Source of the DNA: Chitinophaga silvatica
GTDB taxonomy: Bacteria > Bacteroidota > Bacteroidia > Chitinophagales > Chitinophagaceae
NCBI RefSeq assembly: GCF_003419895.1
Contig: NZ_QPMM01000002.1
Coordinates: 620,001-684,000, forward strand
DNA: 64,000 nt
Reading direction: 5' to 3'
Shown piece by piece: positions 48,622 to 57,420 of the stretch. Both the position numbers and the translations under genes were made by a program. Under the pieces are notes generated by a model. The model was given only the letters and a program-made list of their open reading frames with translations, had not been told where the DNA came from and searched no databases. Within the stretch, counting starts at the first letter, position 1, and each line of letters begins with the position of its first letter.

Positions 48622-49533
48622 ATGAAAAAGTATCTTATGCGAACTTTAGGAGGGGCTGTTTTATGCCTGTACTGTATGGGTGCGAATGCCCAGCAACAGC
48701 CTCTGTACTCACAATACATGTTTAATGGCATGGTAATCAATCCGGCTTACCCGTCTATGGACGAGTCTTCCAGCCTGACGGCGGTAGGTCGTAACCAGTG
48801 GGTAGGAGTTGATGGTGCGCCAAAAACAGCAACAGCTTCGTTTTATACACCTATCAAGGCTACAAATACCAGTTTGGGATTTTCTTTAATGAATGAAAAG
48901 ATTACAGTTAATTCCCAAACTGCTGTGAACCTGAATATTTCACAACGGGTAAAGCTAAACGAGAAAATATATCTCGCTATGGGCCTTAAAGGGGGAATGT
49001 CACAGTACCGGGAAGATAATACGAGGTTATCTACAACCGATCCGGTATTTGCACATAACCAAAGCTACTGGAAAACAGATGTTGGCTTTGGGTTTATGAT
49101 CTTCACCGACAGGTTCTTTATAGGGCTTTCTTCACCGGCTTTTAAAAGCTTTGATCTCGGAAGTAGTCAGTTTAAAGTGGAAGTAGCTTCCCAATATTAT
49201 TTACAAACTGGTTACCTGATCAATATCAATGACGATGTTAAGCTTAAACCTAACGTTTTGTTAAGAGCCGTAAAAGGTGCCGGTGTTCAGTATGATCTTA
49301 ACGCCAATGTTCTGTTGAAGAATACTGTATGGTTAGGAGCATCCTGGCGTTCGGAGAAAACCCTTACAGGATTGATACAGGTGCAGTTGACAAAAAATCT
49401 GCAATTGGGATACTCTTATGATGCACCAATGCAATCGAATCTGAAAGGTGCGCAAACGGTATCGCATGAAATTATGCTTAACTACCGTTTCTCCTGGTCT
49501 AAATGGAAGGTGGTAGCACCTCGTTATTTCTAA
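48622..49533 (+). CDS. PorP/SprF-family outer-membrane protein
   Basis: Outer-membrane protein of about 303 residues in the PorP/SprF family, whose members are needed to secrete or anchor partner proteins with a type B (gliding) C-terminal domain. Signal peptide MKKYLMRTLGGAVLCL...ANAQ, then the diagnostic PLYSQYMFNGMVINPAYPS and VGRNQWVGVDGAPKT blocks. An upstream ATG at 48598 overlaps the adhesin stop (TAATG), so translational coupling from that codon with an eight-residue extension is also possible. Directly behind the adhesin gene, so it is most likely that protein's dedicated partner. Confidence 0.93.
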   Translation: MKKYLMRTLGGAVLCLYCMGANAQQQPLYSQYMFNGMVINPAYPSMDESSSLTAVGRNQWVGVDGAPKTATASFYTPIKATNTSLGFSLMNEKITVNSQTAVNLNISQRVKLNEKIYLAMGLKGGMSQYREDNTRLSTTDPVFAHNQSYWKTDVGFGFMIFTDRFFIGLSSPAFKSFDLGSSQFKVEVASQYYLQTGYLININDDVKLKPNVLLRAVKGAGVQYDLNANVLLKNTVWLGASWRSEKTLTGLIQVQLTKNLQLGYSYDAPMQSNLKGAQTVSHEIMLNYRFSWSKWKVVAPRYF

Positions 49534-49554
49534 ACAAATTAATTCAAGAATAGT

Positions 49555-51693
49555 ATGCGAAAATTTAGTTCATTCAACTTCATACTCTTCCTGAGCTTTA
49601 TATTGCTGTTTGTTTCCTGCAGTTTTGTTAAAGATAACCTCCAATCTGGCGGTATGGCAAAAGTAAAACGTGCAGAAAGATTGTATAAACGACAGGAATA
49701 TGATAAAGCCATTTCACTATGCAATAGTGTAATCAATAACGGAGGAAGTGAGGAGGTTTTAAGAGGCGCAAAATTGCAATTGGCTCGTGTCTATTTCGAA
49801 ACCCGCCAGTTCGAAAAAACTATCAGCTTGTATGATGAGCTATTATACAAACCAGAGAAGGATATCCTGGTTACCGATGTTACAAATTATATTGATTTGC
49901 TTAAACGCACCGGTAGAGTAAATAAGGCACAGGAAATCAGCGCTACCTATGCCGATAATTATAAGAATAATGCCCGCTTCGCCAATCAACAACAATCCCT
50001 GGAAAATTATTATAGTTTTTTCAACAGAGATTCTTCTAAAAGTGTGAGAGTGGATAGTTTGCGCCTGAATCTTACAGGCTACCAGTATGGATTGGCATTG
50101 TATAAAGACAACCTCGTGTTTCTTTCCAATGATATTAAAAAGAAAGAACAACAATCTTTCTATACCAACTCAAAACTTTATCAGATTTCGGAAGATGGGG
50201 TAGAACCATTTAATAACAGTCTGAAAGGTGTATTACAGGTTGGGCCGGCATCTTTTTTCGATAACGGCCAAAGGGTAATTTATACCTCCAACAGATTTGC
50301 AGATGTAAAGAACGATAAGAACTCCTATATCAATTATAATAACGGAACCCAGTTACTGGCGGCATATTATCAACAGGATCGTGATGCCTGGACAAAGCCA
50401 GTACCGGTAAAACTGGGCAAAAACATGGAAGGATACTCTTTCCTGCATCCATCAGTTGTTCCATCAGGCAAACGGTTGTACTTTGCATCCGATATGCCAG
50501 GCGGATATGGTGGAACCGATATTTATTATTCAGATTGGGATAAAGAAGAGAAAAAGTGGAAAGCACCAGTGAATCTTGGCCCAACTGTAAATACTAACGG
50601 AAATGAGTTGTATCCGTTCATCATTGGAGAAAAATTATTTTTTTCGTCAAATGGGCTTCGTGGGTTCGGAGGACTTGATATCTTTGTGATTAATATCAAG
50701 GAATTAGGTAAAGAACCTGAACATCTGCCATTCCCTGTAAATACACAGTTTGATGATCTGAATCCTGTACTGGATGAAAAGAAACTCCTGTTGTATTTTA
50801 CATCAGATCGTTCGGGAGTACATGATAACGACCATATCTATGTATTAAATCTTAAGAAGAATCCTTTGAAACAACTGGATCTTGGTAAACCAGGAAAAGA
50901 TGATGATAAAGTACCTTATACTATGAACGAGGTGGACAACCGCCAGATGCAAACTTTAGTAGGAACCAAACAATATGATGGAATTCCTGTGAATAAGCCT
51001 GTTACAGAAGCTGCTCCTAAAGCACCGGCAGTTGCTGTAGTTCCTGCGCCTGCGGAAAGAACCGTCGTTGATTATTCCAATGATATTAAAGACAGCAATC
51101 CGGAAATGATTCAATGGCAAGGTAGCAATACCAATACTACCGCTATGCCAGTTACGTCATCCAATTCCACTACTACCAACACTACTACCAACACTACTGC
51201 TTCACAAACGTCACAGTCGGCCTATAGCAGCCCGGAGCTGGTATCATGGCGCGATGAAAATACCATTGTAGCTAACGGTATCAGATATATGATGAACCAG
51301 GACAGTGCCATTAAATCGGTTGATCAGTTATGGAGAGTTCCCGGAGTGATTTATTATGACCTTAATTCATTTGTACCACAGGACCAGGAATGGAGAAAAA
51401 TCGATTCTATTTTCAGGCTTTGGAAAGTCAATCCGGGTAAGATTATAGTTGTAAATGGGCATACAGATGTGATAGGAACAGAGAGGTACAACCTTTCCCT
51501 CTCTAAGAACCGGGCAGTGTATATACAGGAGTGTCTGAGAAGCAGAGGAGTGGATGCAGGCAAAATCAGAATAAACTATTTCGGATCTACTAAACCGGTA
51601 TTCGTAGCATCTCAATATAGTCTGGAGAGTAACAGAGAAATATTTATCCGTTTACAGGGAGTAAACAGGCGTTGTGAAATCAATATTCAATAG
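49555..51693 (+). CDS. PorE-like TPR/PD40/OmpA lipoprotein
   Basis: A 712-residue lipoprotein (signal ending LLFVSCSF). The order resembles PorE of the type IX system: TPR-like helices (about 35-150, AERLYKRQEYDKAISLC), a beta propeller of PD40/WD40-like repeats (about 165-460, with LYFASDMPGGYGGTDIYYSD and LFFSSNGLRGFGGLDI), a Pro/Ala and Thr/Asn-rich linker (about 490-560), and an OmpA-type peptidoglycan-binding domain (about 590-705) with GHTDVIGTERYNLSLSKNRA. It would hold the secretion partner to the cell wall. Starts 21 bp after the PorP/SprF gene; in-frame fit and cooperation with it are inferred. Confidence 0.88.
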   Translation: MRKFSSFNFILFLSFILLFVSCSFVKDNLQSGGMAKVKRAERLYKRQEYDKAISLCNSVINNGGSEEVLRGAKLQLARVYFETRQFEKTISLYDELLYKPEKDILVTDVTNYIDLLKRTGRVNKAQEISATYADNYKNNARFANQQQSLENYYSFFNRDSSKSVRVDSLRLNLTGYQYGLALYKDNLVFLSNDIKKKEQQSFYTNSKLYQISEDGVEPFNNSLKGVLQVGPASFFDNGQRVIYTSNRFADVKNDKNSYINYNNGTQLLAAYYQQDRDAWTKPVPVKLGKNMEGYSFLHPSVVPSGKRLYFASDMPGGYGGTDIYYSDWDKEEKKWKAPVNLGPTVNTNGNELYPFIIGEKLFFSSNGLRGFGGLDIFVINIKELGKEPEHLPFPVNTQFDDLNPVLDEKKLLLYFTSDRSGVHDNDHIYVLNLKKNPLKQLDLGKPGKDDDKVPYTMNEVDNRQMQTLVGTKQYDGIPVNKPVTEAAPKAPAVAVVPAPAERTVVDYSNDIKDSNPEMIQWQGSNTNTTAMPVTSSNSTTTNTTTNTTASQTSQSAYSSPELVSWRDENTIVANGIRYMMNQDSAIKSVDQLWRVPGVIYYDLNSFVPQDQEWRKIDSIFRLWKVNPGKIIVVNGHTDVIGTERYNLSLSKNRAVYIQECLRSRGVDAGKIRINYFGSTKPVFVASQYSLESNREIFIRLQGVNRRCEINIQ

Positions 51694-51727
51694 TCAATTA
51701 TTATTCGCGTATATCAAACTAAAACTA

Positions 51728-54214
51728 ATGAACAAATTTTCTTCACTAATGCTTTTCCTTGCGATAGGTACACAAGCCTTCGCACAGGAAATGCCTGTCG
51801 TGTTTAACAAGAGTTTCAGTGGCCCGAAGAACCAGTACAAGAAGCTGGCAATTGCGGAAAACAATGCCATTGTTGCAATTGGAGGGGGTAGTGATAATGG
51901 ATGTATCACTAAATTATCGGCCACCGGTAACCTGATCTATAATGCCAAACTGAATAAAGGTGGGTTGGTAGCATTTCAGGATATGTTGTTGTTACCAAAA
52001 GGAGAACTGGTAGCAGTTGGAGGAGGAACAATTGCCTACGGTAACGCACGTATTACCAAATTATCATCTACAGGTGAGGTAATATTCGATAAAAGCATTG
52101 GAAATGGCCAGGGAGGTTATTTTACAAAAATCATAACCGACCGCCATGGTAACTATATTACAGTAGGCGTTGACGGTAGTAAACCTGCTCAGGCACGCAT
52201 AACAAAAATGGCACCTGACGGGAAAATAGAGTTCGACAAAGGATTTGGTTCTCATAATGTATTTACTAATGTTTTGATTGATGAAGATGAGAATATTATT
52301 GCAGTAGGTGGAGATGTGGGAGACGGACAGGGTAAAGCATTTATGGTGAAAGTAGATGGTAAGGGTGAAAAACAATTCGACCTTTCTTTCGGTAAGCCAG
52401 GAGCTATGTTCGAAAAAATGTTGTTGCTGGAAGACGGCGCAATATTAGCAATGGGTGGTGGTGCCTATGGTACGGGAAATGCCAGTCGTATTGCTAAAGT
52501 AAATAACGAAGGTCAGGTAGTATTTGATAAAGAATACAGTACTGCCGATGGTAAATTCAATGCTATCAGAGTTAATGACCTGGGTCAGATTTTCGCTTGC
52601 GCAGAAGAGAAAGATAAAGGTCGTATCGTGAAACTTCGCCCGGATGGTACCGAATTATTCAATAAAGAAACAGATGGCGCTCTTTTCTCTTTGGAAGTAG
52701 GAAAGAATGGTAAAGTTGTTGCTGCAGGAGGTAACCTTACCAACAACACTGGTAAAATTGTAAAACTCTTACCAGATGGTACAACCGTATTTGATAAAAA
52801 TATGGGATCAGCATTTCAACATCTCCTATTAACAGAAGACGACGAAATCTGTGTAGTAGCAAAAGATGGCTACCGCCTGATTAAAGTAAGTGCAGATGGT
52901 GAAATGATGTTCGACAAGCAATTAGGAAAATATGATGCTAAAACTTCACTGGCTTCATTACTGATGAGCCCTTCCGGCGAAATCATTGCAGCTGGTGGTG
53001 GAGATGAAGATGGTAACCGTATCATTAAAATCAGCCATGGAGTTACCATTAATGATATTGCAGTATCTGAACCACTGAATGGTTTAAGTAATGCTTCCCT
53101 TACAATTACCTTATCCGGATTTTTGAGAAATAATGGAGTTAGAACACCGGTAAATGTTCATTATAAAACAATTCCTCATAAAGGTGGTGCCGGAGCTAAT
53201 GATTTTGATATTACAGAAGGTACTATCTCGTTTGTTCCTTCAGAATTTGCATCGGGCGCAATTATCTCTAAAACCATTCAAATTCCGATTAAAAGTGATA
53301 ATCTGTTAGAGGGAAAAGAAACGTTCCACGTTGAAATATTAGACGCTTCTGATTTACATCTTACCAAATCCAAAGGAGAGGTTACAATATTAGATCAACC
53401 TGCTATTGTAAAATTTATTGGAGGCAGTAATGGTGCTGAGCCGAACACAGATATCGTATTTTCTGCAGGATTGTTTAAAAGAGATAATTCTCCATTAATC
53501 AATGCAACATCAAAACCAGTTAGATTAACCTACAAATTTGGTAATGGTACAGCAATGCCTGGAGCTGATTTTGTAAACAGTACCAAAGCACCTTTCGTAA
53601 TTGACAGTGGTGCTTCAACGGCGAGTCTGAACGTTAAAGTAAAAGACGATAACCGTTTTGAGCTGGCTGAAACAGTAGTATTGGTACTGAGCGAAATTAA
53701 GGCAGAGAATGAAGCGATTGTAGGATATACCGGGGATGTAACCTCTATTTCAGCGTCACAGTATATTCAGGATCAGGCTGCCTATGTTACATTGGTAAAA
53801 CTCACCGATGCTAATGAATCAGCAACAGCACCGGTTAGTATGTTTAAATGTATTCTGGTAAAAGCAGCAGATCAGACTGTACAAACCAATTGTACGGGTA
53901 GTGATATCAATATTTACTTTGGGGTAGATTCTTCCAGCACTGCGGCTTACGGTAGAAAGTACATTATCATGAATGGAGATATGGTGAAGATTACGGGAGA
54001 TTGTGCATTCAGTGAAACCGATATTCAGGTAGCATTGGTAAACGACCGTATTAAAGAAGATGATGCATTGGTGGTAGTAAAACTCCGTGATGTAACAGCA
54101 GCAGCACATTCTGGTATGTTGAAAATATCTCCGGATGTAAAACTTAATAAGGCAGTTGCAGTGATCCACGACGATGATAACGACGAAGGTAGTAAGATGG
54201 CAACTGCCAAATAA
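51728..54214 (+). CDS. Delta-60/Calx-beta surface protein
   Basis: About 828 residues from the ATG at 51728 (MNKFSSLMLFLAIGTQAFAQ, a clear signal peptide); an ATG at 51674 inside the preceding gene would add a non-signal-like stretch. Residues 30-440 contain repeated GxITKLSxTGxxxFD units of about 45 residues, like the uncharacterised delta-60 repeats, forming a propeller. Two or three Calx-beta domains follow (DNLLEGKETFHVEIL, DNRFELAETVVLVLSE, DRIKEDDALVVVKL). The C-terminus (DEGSKMATAK) carries no recognisable type IX sorting domain, unlike the giant adhesin. Last gene of the four-gene unit, before tandem terminators. Confidence 0.82.
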   Translation: MNKFSSLMLFLAIGTQAFAQEMPVVFNKSFSGPKNQYKKLAIAENNAIVAIGGGSDNGCITKLSATGNLIYNAKLNKGGLVAFQDMLLLPKGELVAVGGGTIAYGNARITKLSSTGEVIFDKSIGNGQGGYFTKIITDRHGNYITVGVDGSKPAQARITKMAPDGKIEFDKGFGSHNVFTNVLIDEDENIIAVGGDVGDGQGKAFMVKVDGKGEKQFDLSFGKPGAMFEKMLLLEDGAILAMGGGAYGTGNASRIAKVNNEGQVVFDKEYSTADGKFNAIRVNDLGQIFACAEEKDKGRIVKLRPDGTELFNKETDGALFSLEVGKNGKVVAAGGNLTNNTGKIVKLLPDGTTVFDKNMGSAFQHLLLTEDDEICVVAKDGYRLIKVSADGEMMFDKQLGKYDAKTSLASLLMSPSGEIIAAGGGDEDGNRIIKISHGVTINDIAVSEPLNGLSNASLTITLSGFLRNNGVRTPVNVHYKTIPHKGGAGANDFDITEGTISFVPSEFASGAIISKTIQIPIKSDNLLEGKETFHVEILDASDLHLTKSKGEVTILDQPAIVKFIGGSNGAEPNTDIVFSAGLFKRDNSPLINATSKPVRLTYKFGNGTAMPGADFVNSTKAPFVIDSGASTASLNVKVKDDNRFELAETVVLVLSEIKAENEAIVGYTGDVTSISASQYIQDQAAYVTLVKLTDANESATAPVSMFKCILVKAADQTVQTNCTGSDINIYFGVDSSSTAAYGRKYIIMNGDMVKITGDCAFSETDIQVALVNDRIKEDDALVVVKLRDVTAAAHSGMLKISPDVKLNKAVAVIHDDDNDEGSKMATAK

Positions 54215-54259
54215 AACAGGCTTGGATTAACCGATATACGCATTTCAGGCACACCTACG

Positions 54260-54298
54260 GAGGCTGACCAAAAGTAATTTTGGTTAGCCTCTTTTTTT
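54260..54298 (+). terminator. Terminator of the adhesin operon, first hairpin
   Basis: A 14-bp stem (GAGGCTGACCAAAA with TTTTGGTTAGCCTC, one G-T pair) with a GTAA loop and seven T. Confidence 0.88.
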
Positions 54299-54312
54299 AT
54301 AATCAATACATT

Positions 54313-54360
54313 AAAAAATAGCATCTTTTATATTAAAATATAAAAGATGCTATTTTTTTT
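54313..54360. terminator. Second, bidirectional terminator hairpin
   Basis: Stem of about 20 bp with AAAAAATAGCATCTTTTATA against its inverse, ending in a run of T on either strand. It backs up the first hairpin and may end transcription from the GNAT side. Confidence 0.75.
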
Positions 54361-54503
54361 TATTGAATCAAATCCAGGCAGAATTTGTTATCGTAAATAA
54401 AGCATAACACTACGATCAAACTTACTCAATATAAAAAGAGTTGTGTCTTTTAATGGTTAACTTGGGAATAAGCCTGGTATATCCTTACCGGGCTTTACTA
54501 TTT

Positions 54504-54998
54504 TTATAATGGTAATCTCATTACATAATCATCCATTACAAAGCCATTTCCGACATCGGTAATTTTCTCTTTATAAATACTAAAACCCATCTTTTTGTAG
54601 AAGTTAACAGCCTTATTAAAGCGATTTACATCCAGTTCCAATATTTTGATGCCTTTTGCTTTTACCTGCTCAATAACCTGTAGCAGCAGCCATTTTCCGG
54701 CGCCTTTACCCTGGTAGGAAGGATCTAAGTATATGCGATGAAGTTTGTATACTTCAGGTTCATTAGTATGGCTATACGAAGCAAAACCAATAGGTTTATC
54801 TTCGTCACTTAAAATATTGAACTGATGGTTTAAGGTATTGAGTTGCTGAGTTAATGCATTGGTATTATACATCATGTCCATCATATAGGTAATCTGCTCC
54901 GGGGTGAGGATTTCTTTATAAGAAGGAGGCCAGATTACTTCCACTAAACCCTGAATTAAAGGGATATCATCTACTGTTGCGAGTTGAATCTTATACAT
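54504..54998 (-). CDS. GNAT-family N-acetyltransferase
   Basis: A 164-residue single GNAT domain. The acetyl-CoA motif reads DPSYQGKGAGKWLLLQVIEQ (about 92-111, the Q/RxxGxG/A loop), followed by KILELDVNRFNKAVNFYKKMGF, the usual Asn/Tyr region. Substrate unknown. It closes a three-gene unit behind PrsW (8 bp) and PolX, and no specificity can be derived from these neighbours. Confidence 0.9.
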   Translation of the reverse strand: MYKIQLATVDDIPLIQGLVEVIWPPSYKEILTPEQITYMMDMMYNTNALTQQLNTLNHQFNILSDEDKPIGFASYSHTNEPEVYKLHRIYLDPSYQGKGAGKWLLLQVIEQVKAKGIKILELDVNRFNKAVNFYKKMGFSIYKEKITDVGNGFVMDDYVMRLPL

Positions 54999-55006
54999 AG
55001 TATTTA

Positions 55007-55720
55007 CTAAAGCTGTTCGTTATTTTTATCGTCAAAAAAATGCTGTTCATACAGTTGTTTGGATAAGGCAGTATCTTTTTTTACTGCTCTGATAGATAGG
55101 CGGGCAGCAAAAACAAGTGTTATAATGGATGCTCCGACGAGGAATATGTTGTTGCCCAAAAACAGGAAGAAATCGAAAGTTCCATGAAAGAAGATGGCGA
55201 CAGCTAATCCTTTTAATAAGAGTATCGTATTTTTTTGGGGTATGAATTTGGCCAATCCGGTATAATATCCCATTAATATGGCGAAGGTAGCATGTGCAGG
55301 AACCGATAAAAACATACGTGCAACACCAGTACCAATGCCATATTTACCAACATACGCAATATTTTCAAGGGTTGCAAACCCCATTCCTATCATTACTGAA
55401 TATACGATTCCATCCAGTGGCTCATTAAATGCTTTTTTAGGATAGGCATAACCCCGGAGAACCAGAAATTTGGCCATTTCTTCAGACACCCCTACAATAC
55501 CATAAGCAAAAGCAGCGGTGCCTATCAGGGTACCATTATTTTCTTTAAAGCCTAATGTTAATGCTACTCCCTGGATTACCAAAGGAAAAGCCACACATAA
55601 CATTCCTAATATAAAACTCTTCAGAAGTAAACCAGCTGGCTCCCTGTCGTATTTGTCCATCGCATAAAAAAACAGGCAGATAGCAAATCCCGGGGCCACA
55701 GCTAAAGCCAATAGCATCAT
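55007..55720 (-). CDS. PrsW-family intramembrane metalloprotease
   Basis: A 237-residue polytopic membrane protein with about seven hydrophobic segments. The PrsW/abortive-infection-type motif GVSEEMAKFLVLRG (about 78-91) holds the EExxK catalytic glutamates; later SVPAHATFAILMGYYTG and FFHGTFDFFLFLG hold the histidines. PrsW of Bacillus cleaves the anti-sigma factor RsiW; the substrate here is unknown. Its start overlaps the polX stop by 4 bp. Confidence 0.88.
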   Translation of the reverse strand: MMLLALAVAPGFAICLFFYAMDKYDREPAGLLLKSFILGMLCVAFPLVIQGVALTLGFKENNGTLIGTAAFAYGIVGVSEEMAKFLVLRGYAYPKKAFNEPLDGIVYSVMIGMGFATLENIAYVGKYGIGTGVARMFLSVPAHATFAILMGYYTGLAKFIPQKNTILLLKGLAVAIFFHGTFDFFLFLGNNIFLVGASIITLVFAARLSIRAVKKDTALSKQLYEQHFFDDKNNEQL

Positions 55721-57405
55721 GTATGGATGTTTTTAAGTTGCTTACGCTGATGCAGGTAAGCCTCCAGCATGTCAACAGTATAACTACTTAGATTGTTTGC
55801 GCTGGTTAGTCCACCTTTCTGTGCAGCTAATGTTCCATATTTCACATCATTAAAGCCATGAATGCTATGAGCATCAGGATCAATTGAGATCAGCACTTTC
55901 TTTTCTATGGCATAAGGCAACCAGGTATAGTCGATATCTAATCTTCTCGGGTGAGCATTTAACTCAATAACTACCTGATTAGCAGCGCAGGCATCAATGA
56001 TCGCCTTATGATTTACGGGATAGCCATTCCTACTAAGCAACAAGCGCCCGGTCATATGTCCGAGTATGGTAGTATACGGATTTTCTATAGCCTTCATTAG
56101 TCGGCTCATCGCTTTTTCTTCGGTCATTTTCAGGTTAGAATGAACAGAAGCAATGACCAGATCGAATTTTGCAAGGATTTCATCCGGATAGTCGAGCATT
56201 CCATCGTTCAGAATATCAGATTCGATGCTTTTGAAGATCTTAAAGGGAGCGAGTTTTATATTGAGCGCTTCAATTTCTTCGTGTTGCTGTAATACTCTTT
56301 CTATGTGAAGTCCATTTGCATAAAAGGCAGTACGGCTGTGATCACTGATCACCAGGTATTCAAATCCCTGTGCTTTGGCAGCCAGTGCCATTTCTTCGAT
56401 TGACGATTCTCCATCGCTCCATTTACTATGTGAGTGGATGATACCTTTAATATCAGAAGGAACAATCACCTTAGGCAGCTGGTGTTGACGGGCCAGTTCA
56501 ATTTCTGCTGCTCCTTCGCGTAAGTACGGAGGGATAAATTCCATATCAGCAGCGCTGAAGATAGCTTCTTCGGAGATGGCTTCCTTAATACAGGTAGCGC
56601 CACCGGCAGCATTGAAATGATCTATAAAGGCAGCAGCTCCGGTAGTAGTGAATAACTGGGCGTAAAAGTCTTTCGTTTCACAGCAGTGAGTAACTATTTT
56701 AAGTTTCTCATCCAATTGCCAAACGGCATTATGCTGATTGGTTTCCTTAAGCGTAAAGCCTGGAAGAGTACTTAGTTTTTGTTGAGCATCTTCAGCGGAA
56801 GCAGCTATCAGAATTTCGATTTCTTCAATTATTGTACTGTTTCTTCGAAAAGCACCAGTAATAGAGACAAGAGCCGGAGCAAACAAATCTTTTATTTTTT
56901 GTTCCAGGTTATGACCTGGTTCTTCTACTTCGGCAAAAAGGAACCGGTGGCGATTTGCCAGGTAGAATTCTATATTTTGTTTAACGTTTTCCTGAGTTTT
57001 GGCACCAAATCCTTTGAGGAGCATTAGTCTGTTTTCGTTACAGGCATAAAGCAGTTCGCCCATGGATTCGATTTCCAGTTCTTTCCAGATGGTGGCAATT
57101 TTTTTTGGACCCAGTCCTTTTATCTTCATTATTTCGAGAATACCTGGAGGGGTGATGCTGAGGTATTGTTCGAGTAATGAGAAGGTGTTTGTATCCAGCA
57201 TTTCAAGGATGGCTTTACCGGTAGATTCTCCGATACCCTTTACTTTAAAGATTTCATCTTTAGGCATTTCCGATAATTGGAAAGGGAGTTTTTCTATTGT
57301 AAAAGCGGCAGAGGCGAATGATTTAGCTTTAAAGCTGTTTTCGCCGTGTATGTCCATTAGTTTGGATAGCAGGGAAAAGTTATCTGCGATAGCGTAATTG
57401 TCCAT
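55717..57405 (-). CDS. PolX-like protein with PHP domain, degenerate polymerase site
   Basis: About 562 residues from the ATG at 57405 (MDNYAIADNFSLLSK, the usual PolX start); an ATG at 57495 would add 30 unrelated residues. HhH helices near 50-130 (KVKGIGESTGKAI, KIKGLGPKKIA) are intact. The nucleotidyltransferase motif, normally GSxRRxxxTxGDIDIL, reads GAFRRNSTIIEEIEIL (184-199): both metal-binding Asp are Glu, and the third Asp also seems absent. The PHP exonuclease domain (from about 320) is complete: IIHSHSKWSDG, VISDHSR, ESDILNDG, ASVHSNL, ELNAHPRRLDID and DPDAHS. I expect a nuclease that no longer polymerises. Confidence 0.9.
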   Translation of the reverse strand: MDNYAIADNFSLLSKLMDIHGENSFKAKSFASAAFTIEKLPFQLSEMPKDEIFKVKGIGESTGKAILEMLDTNTFSLLEQYLSITPPGILEIMKIKGLGPKKIATIWKELEIESMGELLYACNENRLMLLKGFGAKTQENVKQNIEFYLANRHRFLFAEVEEPGHNLEQKIKDLFAPALVSITGAFRRNSTIIEEIEILIAASAEDAQQKLSTLPGFTLKETNQHNAVWQLDEKLKIVTHCCETKDFYAQLFTTTGAAAFIDHFNAAGGATCIKEAISEEAIFSAADMEFIPPYLREGAAEIELARQHQLPKVIVPSDIKGIIHSHSKWSDGESSIEEMALAAKAQGFEYLVISDHSRTAFYANGLHIERVLQQHEEIEALNIKLAPFKIFKSIESDILNDGMLDYPDEILAKFDLVIASVHSNLKMTEEKAMSRLMKAIENPYTTILGHMTGRLLLSRNGYPVNHKAIIDACAANQVVIELNAHPRRLDIDYTWLPYAIEKKVLISIDPDAHSIHGFNDVKYGTLAAQKGGLTSANNLSSYTVDMLEAYLHQRKQLKNIHT

Positions 57406-57420
57406 GAGGTAAAAATACGG

